Below are positions 18,031-25,261 of a DNA stretch of 64,000 bases, piece by piece. Source of the stretch: Mucilaginibacter polytrichastri (GTDB lineage Bacteria; Bacteroidota; Bacteroidia; Sphingobacteriales; Sphingobacteriaceae); the NCBI RefSeq assembly GCF_001911425.1, contig NZ_MPPL01000001.1, positions 2,537,466 to 2,601,465 on the forward strand, written 5' to 3'. Positions within the stretch are counted from its first letter, which is position 1; the number at the start of each line of letters is the position of its first letter. Both the position numbers and the translations under genes were made by a program. Below the pieces are notes generated by a model. The model did not search any database and was not told where the DNA came from. It saw nothing but the letters and a program-made list of their open reading frames with translations.

Positions 18031-20667
18031 TCAGTTGCCCAGGTTAGCTATTAGTTTGAGAAAAACAATACGGCCCGGTTGAGGTACCCTTGAGCTTTGA
18101 ACGCCACTTGCAGCCCTTACACCCGGCGAATAATATAGGATGTTGCCAATATTGGTTGAACTGCATTGAAAGGTTAACATTTTGGTTATGGCATAACTTG
18201 CAGCACCACTAAGTAGCGTATACCCCGGTGTTTCTGTATACGGGCTGCCACTAATGGTTGTATTTACACCCACCGGCTTATCGCCCACAAAGTTTGCCCG
18301 CAGGTTTAAATTAAGTTTATCATGCAGCGTGCGCCAGTTAACGCCGGCATTTGAAGAGAAGCTGGAAATATCACCAATCCTGACAAGTTTGCTTTCCCCA
18401 TTGGTAGTAACCTGGCTTTTAGGATCTGTAAAGGTACAATTGGCATACAATGAAATATGGCTGGTAATGTAATGCTCTGCGGTAACCTGTACACCTTGTA
18501 TGTGCGATTTACCGATAGCCTGGTATTGTGTAGTTTTTACGCCCAGCGTATCCACATTTACAGTACCCAATATATTACTGTAGCGTGCATTGTAATAGGC
18601 TACCTCAATATAACTTTTAACAAAAGGCGTAAACCTGGCAGTAAATTCAAGGTTTTTAACCCGCTCTGGGGTAAGCGTTGGGTTATTCACCAAACGGGCC
18701 GACGAGGTTGCAAATTTGTTATAGACCGATGCATCAAGAAACGCTTCGCTGTAAATAGCTTTAAAAACAAATTTACCGGGGTAATATACAGCCGAAAGAC
18801 GTGGGTTAAATACGGTACCATAGCCATACTTGCCGTTGATCTGGTTATGATCCATACGGCCGCCTGCAGATAAGTTCAGTTTTCGTGGCCTATCCTGATA
18901 GCTGGCCTGCCCATATACACCGGCATCAAAAATGGAGTAATAATTGCCACCTTTGATACCCGCCGCCGTAACACCTGTATTAATAGGATCGGCAACAGCC
19001 GAATTTACATAATCGCCCTGAAACAGTCCATTACGTAGTTCGACACCCAAGTTTATGTCCGTTTTTTCGTTAATAACATAGTTTACCCTGTTCTCTGTAC
19101 GAAACTGCTGCGATTGTTCTGAAAAATAGTTGGACTTAAAATAAGGTGTTGTGCCTGCCAAAAAATCCTGGAACCCAAGCCCGGCATTGGCATACCCATA
19201 ATAACGGGTGGTAACCGAATTTTGGCCAAAATCACTTGTTCGGAAATAAGTAAAATCTGAGAAAGATAAACGCTCGGATAAATTACGATCATACCTCACG
19301 TATAAAAACTTCTGGCGCACTTCCCAATTGGTGAGGGCCGAACTTACTGCATAGTATTTATCATTGTAATCGGGCGATGCTCCTTCTGACCAGCGCTGAT
19401 ATTCGAGGCCAATCTTAAAATCGCCCATCTGTAATTTGGCCGAAATAAACCCATCTCTTACCGGGTCAGAAAACGCGGTGCTAATGCCATTGTAGCCTTT
19501 TTTGTAATTAGCCTGATCTAATGAATCGGCCCTTGAAATGGCTGCAGCAGTTGGCACTATCTGGGTACCGGCATTGTTAACTGTATAATATTTTCCGGTT
19601 GGGTCATAGGTTTTATACAGGTCTGCAGTTTTTTGCGAATAAGGCTGGGTAAATACGTTTTGATAGCGATTTGGGCCAAATTCGCTGGCAGTCCATTTAC
19701 TATCCCAATCCGGGTAAGACGAAAGGTCGGTATCATCGGCATGATATAATCGACCGGTAACCGAGAAAAACAAATCCCGTTTTTTAACGGCTACTGTTAC
19801 ATCGCCATATTTTGAATTCATATTACCTGCCCCAAACTGGCCGGTAACCTTATACTGGGTTAATTTAGTAAGGTCTTCTCGTGTGTTCTCCTGCTTAAAA
19901 TAATCATCGCCATTTTTAGTGATGATATTGATAACCCCCACAAATGCGTTGGCCCCATAAATGGTTGATGCCGGGCCGTAAATAACTTCTACCCGTTTAA
20001 TATTGCTTAACGGATATTGCCGGGTAATAAATGCAGCATTAGACCACATTTCGTTATCCTCTACCCCATCTACCAGCAGTAAGGTACGGTCGGTATTGGC
20101 TGCGGTACGATAGCCACGCTGAAACATAGCCGAGTAGGTTAAGCCGGATGTACGGGAAATATCAAACCCAGGCAGGTCATGAAATAGTTGTTCAATATCG
20201 GTGTATCCCCTATCCAAAATGTCCTGGGCGGTAATAATATTAATAGTGGCCGGTGCATGGTCTATACTCTCTGCCTTTTTTGACACCGATGAGGTTAAAT
20301 TAGCCTGCATTTGTGTGCGGATAAAATTTACCTGCATGCGAAAACGGTCGGGATCTCGCGCATCAACCTCAAAGTTACTTTTTAGGGAAAGCATTTTTTG
20401 AATCACGTCACTGGCATTAGCTGTCGAGTCCATCGCCAGGTACGACATCGCTATTAATCTATACGCCTGTACCTTTTCATCATAATTAAGCCCGCCCTTA
20501 CTATTCAGGCAATAGTTTAGCCTGCTTATCGACTCATTAAATTTGCCAACATTATACAGGCCTTCTGCATCATTAATCGATGTAATGCCGCACTCCTGCG
20601 CAAATACACGGTTATATGCAGTTGATACGATAATAAGTAATAATACAATGTGTAATTTTTTAACCAT
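18031..20667 (-). CDS. TonB-dependent outer-membrane receptor with TPR-like N-terminal region
   Basis: An 878-residue protein with a signal peptide ending VFA-Q (about residue 23). Residues 25-120 are helical and TPR-like (AEGLYNVGKFNESISRLNYC, AYRLIAMSYLAMDSTANASD) instead of the usual CarboxypepD domain. The plug spans about 133-255 (APATINIITAQDILDRGYTD, DRTLLLVDGVEDNEMW, VEVIYGPASTIYGANAFVGVINIITK), followed by a 22-strand barrel ending VFLKLIANLGN. It resembles siderophore/cobalamin or colicin-type receptors rather than SusC, and no SusD partner follows. It starts 1 bp after the nSTAND stop and ends 2 bp before the carrier, so it is an integral part of that operon. An outer-membrane receptor inside a TIR/nSTAND gene set is unusual. 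It may bind the extracellular cue or carry the imported ligand. Confidence 0.88.
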   Translation of the reverse strand: MVKKLHIVLLLIIVSTAYNRVFAQECGITSINDAEGLYNVGKFNESISRLNYCLNSKGGLNYDEKVQAYRLIAMSYLAMDSTANASDVIQKMLSLKSNFEVDARDPDRFRMQVNFIRTQMQANLTSSVSKKAESIDHAPATINIITAQDILDRGYTDIEQLFHDLPGFDISRTSGLTYSAMFQRGYRTAANTDRTLLLVDGVEDNEMWSNAAFITRQYPLSNIKRVEVIYGPASTIYGANAFVGVINIITKNGDDYFKQENTREDLTKLTQYKVTGQFGAGNMNSKYGDVTVAVKKRDLFFSVTGRLYHADDTDLSSYPDWDSKWTASEFGPNRYQNVFTQPYSQKTADLYKTYDPTGKYYTVNNAGTQIVPTAAAISRADSLDQANYKKGYNGISTAFSDPVRDGFISAKLQMGDFKIGLEYQRWSEGASPDYNDKYYAVSSALTNWEVRQKFLYVRYDRNLSERLSFSDFTYFRTSDFGQNSVTTRYYGYANAGLGFQDFLAGTTPYFKSNYFSEQSQQFRTENRVNYVINEKTDINLGVELRNGLFQGDYVNSAVADPINTGVTAAGIKGGNYYSIFDAGVYGQASYQDRPRKLNLSAGGRMDHNQINGKYGYGTVFNPRLSAVYYPGKFVFKAIYSEAFLDASVYNKFATSSARLVNNPTLTPERVKNLEFTARFTPFVKSYIEVAYYNARYSNILGTVNVDTLGVKTTQYQAIGKSHIQGVQVTAEHYITSHISLYANCTFTDPKSQVTTNGESKLVRIGDISSFSSNAGVNWRTLHDKLNLNLRANFVGDKPVGVNTTISGSPYTETPGYTLLSGAASYAITKMLTFQCSSTNIGNILYYSPGVRAASGVQSSRVPQPGRIVFLKLIANLGN

Positions 20668-20668
20668 A

Positions 20669-23600
20669 TTATTTCTTGTTCTTTTTCAATTCTTTGAAAA
20701 TACCGGCCATTGTAGCGTACCAGCCCATAATTCTTTTATCCTCACTTGCGGTATAAAGGTTTTCTCCGTTAGTACTGTAAGCAACTTTATAAACCCATTT
20801 AGTGTGGTTGCGCAGGGTTATAATATCATCTGTATTTCTGGATAGCATTACCGCACCTACATCTAATAATTTAACCGTTTGGTCGCTGCTGGCTGTAGCC
20901 AGCTGAATGCTGCCATCGGTAATACCGGGCCTAAATTGTATATCATTAATTGCCGATGCATGCAAGCTGAAGCTCACTTCTTTGCCGTCTGTCTTAATGT
21001 TTTTTAACCAAATGCCACCATCATAGGTCCCCGCAGCCAGGTAAGTATTGCTGGGGTCAACAGCCAGGCTTAGCACCTTGGCGTTAAGCCTGTATTCATT
21101 TGCCGGCTTGTCAGGGATATCGGCTACCGTTTTGTACAGGAATATATTGTTACCTGCCGTAAGGTAAATACCGTTATTGGTAGCTACAATGGCATCAAGG
21201 TTAAAAGAAGGTGTAAATTTTTTTGGTGCCAGGTTGTTATTGTTAAGTGCATATTCGGCGATACCTTTGTTACTAATGATCACCAATTCGCCTTTATCAA
21301 ACAGTACCGATTTGCCAATGCCTTCAAATTTTATTCGCGATAGTTCTTTGATCGCATTACCGGATACCTGCAAGATAATAGCATTCCCTTCGGCTGTAAG
21401 CACCAGTATATTTGATGTGCCGGGGATAGGTGCAACAACGCGGGCATCCTCTTTGAGGTCGTAACTGGTAATGGGCTGTAGTATACCATTGTTGCCGTTC
21501 AGCAAAAACATACGGCCCGATTCATCTGCAGATATAAACTGATCTGCTTGTGGTAACGCTACAATGTTTCGCACCGGGTATTTGTGCAGCCCCAGCACAT
21601 TTTTGTTGTTAATGCTGCTTACCCAGTTAAAGTAAAGTGCCGAGTAAATATCATTGCTTTGCAGTGGCCCTTTATTATCGTTGTTTAGTTGATAGGCTTT
21701 TAGTGCCCCCTGCCTGCTTTCCTCATTCTTATTGTCATTCAGCAATAACATTGATTCGTAGGCCAGGTTTCTTGATTCGGCCAGGTCACGCAATCGGGTT
21801 GATATTTGCTTTTGCTCTACCGCTACCTTCTCGTTAGCTACTGCTTTGCCGGTTTGTGTTTCGGCAATACCTTGTTGTTGCCTGGCCAGTTTGGCATTAG
21901 TCTCGGATATTACCTTTTGGCGCTCAGCGTATGATTTTTGCTGCTCGGCAATAGTTTTTTGTAACAGGGCGTTTTTCTCGCTTACCTCAGATTTTTTCTT
22001 GGCACCTTCGGCTATAGATTTCTGCTCCAGGGCCACTTCTTTACTTTGCTCGGCCAGCCGTTGCTGGTCTACAGCTATTTTACGTTGTAGCAAAGCCTGT
22101 TTACGCTGGCTTTGTGCTTCCTTACTTTTCTTCTCGGCTATTTTAGTTTGCCGTGTGGCCAAATTTCTAAGCTGAAAAGAATAAATGGACAGCATAAATG
22201 CAGCCAGTGCTATAATGGAAATGATAACGGTAATACGGCGCGCACGGCGCAGGCTTTGCTTTTGCGCCAACTCCTTATAGGTAAGCTCCAGTTCGTATTC
22301 CTGCTTGCTATGTTCCAGAAAAATGATAGCTTTTTCAAATAAACTATTGTAGCGTGCAGCCCAGGTTGCGTTAGGGTTATTTTCTTCTTTCCATTTCCAA
22401 GCTACCTGTAATTCGGGATCTCTAAGTAAACCACCCTTGCCGGTTTCATACAAGTCTGCCGCTTCGCACAGGCGTAAGTAAATCTCGGCAGATTGGTTTT
22501 CCTCGTCAACCCATAATATCAGCCTGTCCCAAACCCGCATTAAGCTCTCGTGCGAAATATCGATAATAGAATCATCAGAGAGTTCGATACCTTGTGGCGG
22601 CATTAAAAAGGCCCGGCCATTTTTTCTGAAGATATCAATTACGGCAATTACATCGGTTGACTGTGCCCCTGCCAGTTCACTGATCTCAGCAAGCTTTCGC
22701 GGGCGCCTGATGCCAGTTACACTAAAACCCTTATCTGTAATGGCTTTAAACATCACCTCGCAAATCTGCCTTTCGCCGGTAGTTTTTAACTCGGCATAAG
22801 CTTCTTCTGCATGCTGCGAAAGTGCATGAGCCATGGTGCCAATATGTTCGTAATTATTTACGTCTATCGGTTCCGGGTCGTTTGATTCCTGGTTTTCTCC
22901 ATACCAGTTTTCCCAGGTGCGCATTAATGCATGCTGTAATATAGGCAGTTGATCGGGGTTGTCGCCTACATCGTTAAGCAACTGGTTTAGCAAGCGTGGC
23001 GACATGGTTGCACCGCCTACAGCAACCGGGCCGGTAATGGCCTCACGCCTTTCTTCCCTCGTCATGCGCGGCACCAGGTACTGGCCTTCATTAATGGCCT
23101 CTGGCAAGCCCCTAAACTGGGTACACTCACCCAAAAAGTCCGATCGCATGGTAAATACGATGTATATCGGTACTTCTTTCTGTTCGGCGGCTTTAATCAG
23201 CAGGTTAATAAAAGCTACAGAATCGCGACGGCCTTCCATGGCCTTTTTTTCATAGCTGCTAAAGCGGAACAGTTCTTCAAACTGATCTACCAGGATCAGT
23301 AAATTTTGACGGGGATTAAGCCCTGCCTGCTTGTAAGCCTCTATTAAGCCAAAATTACTCCTGCGAAGTGTGCTTTCGGTAATGGATGTATATAAAAGAT
23401 TTTCTTCGGTAGTTTGATTTTCATACAGTACCGAATTGACTAAAGCATTGGCCATATTACCTATAGGGTCATTCCCCGGCCTTAATGAACAGATCTTCCA
23501 CTGAGAACCAGCGCCAGACATAAACCCACTGTGCAAAGCGGGTATTAGCCCTGATTTGACCAGGGATGATTTACCGCTGCCCGATGAGCCGATAACACTT

Positions 23601-23734
23601 AGAAAACGTACAAGGCGTAGTTTTTTCAATAGTTCGTCTACCTGTTTTTCACGCCCGAAAAACAGGATATCTTCATGCTCTTCAAATGCACGAAGACCAG
23701 GGAAAGGATTTATGAACGCGGTATTGTCTATCAT
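20669..23734 (-). CDS. nSTAND1 NTPase - transmembrane - coiled coil - WD40 protein
   Basis: A 1021-residue protein. It opens with NPFPGLRAFEEHEDILFFGRE (9-29), typical of the novel-STAND 1 family. Walker A is GSSGSGKSS (49-57, Lys55), Walker B is LLILVDQFEELFRF (145-158), and a winged-helix region follows to about 440 (SDDSIIDISHESLMRVWDRL). One membrane helix lies at about 501-519 (ITVIISIIALAAFMLSIYSF). Residues about 525-655 are a highly charged heptad coiled coil rich in repeated AEQQK/IAE units. The rest is a WD40 propeller (SLAVDPSNTYLAAGTYDGGI, NGENLYTASEDKRIMGW). STAND ATPases act as ligand-triggered oligomerising switches. Here the NTPase is probably cytoplasmic and the WD40 part on the other side of the membrane or tethered beside it. 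It lies 11 bp after the TIR gene, and the pair is expected to work as sensor or scaffold and effector. Confidence 0.92.
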   Translation of the reverse strand: MIDNTAFINPFPGLRAFEEHEDILFFGREKQVDELLKKLRLVRFLSVIGSSGSGKSSLVKSGLIPALHSGFMSGAGSQWKICSLRPGNDPIGNMANALVNSVLYENQTTEENLLYTSITESTLRRSNFGLIEAYKQAGLNPRQNLLILVDQFEELFRFSSYEKKAMEGRRDSVAFINLLIKAAEQKEVPIYIVFTMRSDFLGECTQFRGLPEAINEGQYLVPRMTREERREAITGPVAVGGATMSPRLLNQLLNDVGDNPDQLPILQHALMRTWENWYGENQESNDPEPIDVNNYEHIGTMAHALSQHAEEAYAELKTTGERQICEVMFKAITDKGFSVTGIRRPRKLAEISELAGAQSTDVIAVIDIFRKNGRAFLMPPQGIELSDDSIIDISHESLMRVWDRLILWVDEENQSAEIYLRLCEAADLYETGKGGLLRDPELQVAWKWKEENNPNATWAARYNSLFEKAIIFLEHSKQEYELELTYKELAQKQSLRRARRITVIISIIALAAFMLSIYSFQLRNLATRQTKIAEKKSKEAQSQRKQALLQRKIAVDQQRLAEQSKEVALEQKSIAEGAKKKSEVSEKNALLQKTIAEQQKSYAERQKVISETNAKLARQQQGIAETQTGKAVANEKVAVEQKQISTRLRDLAESRNLAYESMLLLNDNKNEESRQGALKAYQLNNDNKGPLQSNDIYSALYFNWVSSINNKNVLGLHKYPVRNIVALPQADQFISADESGRMFLLNGNNGILQPITSYDLKEDARVVAPIPGTSNILVLTAEGNAIILQVSGNAIKELSRIKFEGIGKSVLFDKGELVIISNKGIAEYALNNNNLAPKKFTPSFNLDAIVATNNGIYLTAGNNIFLYKTVADIPDKPANEYRLNAKVLSLAVDPSNTYLAAGTYDGGIWLKNIKTDGKEVSFSLHASAINDIQFRPGITDGSIQLATASSDQTVKLLDVGAVMLSRNTDDIITLRNHTKWVYKVAYSTNGENLYTASEDKRIMGWYATMAGIFKELKKNKK

Positions 23735-23745
23735 AACTGCCTCTG

Positions 23746-25242
23746 TTAAATCCTGGATAAAAGTTTTTTCAACTGCTCTTCCGGGAAGCTTTGCATCCCG
23801 TTAATGACTTCGGCCTCCAATGTTCTGAAACGCTGTTTAGATGCATTATCCGGCTGGGCTATAAATACGCCTTTTAGCGCCAGTGGGTCTGTGCGGCCAT
23901 ACCCGCTTATCTTCATAAAATCGCGCATTTTAGATCGCAGCCATAGTTCATTGGCATTGCTGTAAAATATAATTGCAGCCTTACAGGCTTTTAAGTTCTC
24001 GATATGATCTTCCCTGATGTCAGATTCTTCACCATCAAAAATGGGGATCACTACCTCGTAGCCATTATCAAATAAATAATCTTCCAGCGGTTTAATGGCA
24101 TCCATATCCAGCATATCACAAATCAGATAAACTATTTTTGTGGTTATTTCATCTGGTTCAGGGTCAGCCTTTTTGGTTTCTTGCTTTTGCTTAATTGAGT
24201 TAAGCTTATCTATAACAATGCTCTTAAATTCTTCGAGATTACCTTGTATCAGATCGGCGCCTGTTACGCCATCACGCCCCCTGCTTAATTTATCAATAAA
24301 AGACACCTGCCGGTCGTCAACAGGTTCGCAATTTTCTGGCACCCAGATAAGCCGGGGCATGTTGGTTGCCGAACTGTGGGCCGAAGCCACGTCATTTTGT
24401 ATCTCTACTATTGATTTTTGTGCCCCTTCGGGTACTATGCCATAGTTTTCGCCTATAAGGTGTATCGATAAACTCGAATTATCTAAATACTGGCCAATGC
24501 TTTCACTCAATGGCAATGCCATCAGCGGCAACTGTTTATCGGGATATACCTGGTAACCATAGTCTTGCAGTTCGCGTTTCAGGCTATCGCGAAACTCCTG
24601 GGTATCGTAGCTGGATTCACTTAAAAATATTTTGTCTTGTTCTTTTTTACCTGTGGGCGCAGCTATCGTCTGCTTGCCCGATTGCTCCGCAGGGTTCTCT
24701 ACACTCTCCAGAAAAGCGCAGATGTCATGCGCCAGATCATCCAGCTTATCCCAATAGGCTGTTTCTATATGCTGGCCAAATGATTGGGAAAGTTCTTTAA
24801 TACGGCCAGTAGCCGGGTCGGTATTGTAAAATTCATACCCCAAAACGTTATGTATCTTTTCGGGGTGCTGCTCAATCCTCACCGGGGTTTTAATAATTTT
24901 AAATATCCGCGATTTATTGTGAATGTTAAAGCCTATGTTTTGCTGGCAGGCATCATAAAATTCATTTACCTCCCTTACGCACCATTCAGATTTTACATAC
25001 CGGGGGGTAAGGATAGAGATCATGATAGCGACGTTAGAAAACTGATCAATGATCTGTTTATCAAACACGTGATTACCTTGCAAGGCAGGGTCGCGCCAAA
25101 TAACAGGTCTCCGGCCAAGCAATTGTGCCAGCCTGATATCCAGCGCCCTGTGAAAATCCGTGATCCATCCTTTCTGATTGGCGATCAGGGCCTCATCATC
25201 TATGTGCGCATAACTGATAAATAGATCCGTTGTAAAATTCAT
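23746..25242 (-). CDS. Protein with three tandem TIR/TIR-like domains
   Basis: A 498-residue soluble protein. Domain 1 (about 4-178) is a clear TIR: DLFISYAHIDDEALI (6-20), RRPVIWRDPALQGNHVFDKQ (44-63), and YVKSEWCVREV (82-92), where Trp87 and Glu91 have the W-x3-E spacing of NADase-active TIRs. Domain 2 (about 203-350) starts KIFLSESSYDTQEFRDSLKR and shows a second TIR-like pattern, with IHLIGENYGIVPEG and VEIQND (Glu280). Domain 3 (about 368-495) starts KIVYLICDMLDMDAIKPLED and has AAIIFYSNANELWLRSKMRD; at W+4 it has Lys438, so it looks catalytically dead. NAD cleavage or NAD-derived signalling by domain 1 is the likely activity; domains 2 and 3 may scaffold. It sits between the RyR membrane protein (19 bp) and the nSTAND gene (11 bp). 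Confidence 0.88.
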   Translation of the reverse strand: MNFTTDLFISYAHIDDEALIANQKGWITDFHRALDIRLAQLLGRRPVIWRDPALQGNHVFDKQIIDQFSNVAIMISILTPRYVKSEWCVREVNEFYDACQQNIGFNIHNKSRIFKIIKTPVRIEQHPEKIHNVLGYEFYNTDPATGRIKELSQSFGQHIETAYWDKLDDLAHDICAFLESVENPAEQSGKQTIAAPTGKKEQDKIFLSESSYDTQEFRDSLKRELQDYGYQVYPDKQLPLMALPLSESIGQYLDNSSLSIHLIGENYGIVPEGAQKSIVEIQNDVASAHSSATNMPRLIWVPENCEPVDDRQVSFIDKLSRGRDGVTGADLIQGNLEEFKSIVIDKLNSIKQKQETKKADPEPDEITTKIVYLICDMLDMDAIKPLEDYLFDNGYEVVIPIFDGEESDIREDHIENLKACKAAIIFYSNANELWLRSKMRDFMKISGYGRTDPLALKGVFIAQPDNASKQRFRTLEAEVINGMQSFPEEQLKKLLSRI

Positions 25243-25261
25243 ATGATCAATACCTTACGGC

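Noticed and set aside
18457..18873. 138-residue plus-strand reading frame in the TonB receptor gene
   Set aside because: Shadow of the receptor barrel coding sequence; no start context or family match.
21850..22150. Repetitive DNA in the nSTAND gene
   Set aside because: It encodes the coiled-coil heptads rich in Ala, Glu, Gln and Lys, not a separate repeat element.
24784..25224. 146-residue plus-strand reading frame opposite the first TIR domain
   Set aside because: Antisense to conserved TIR motifs.
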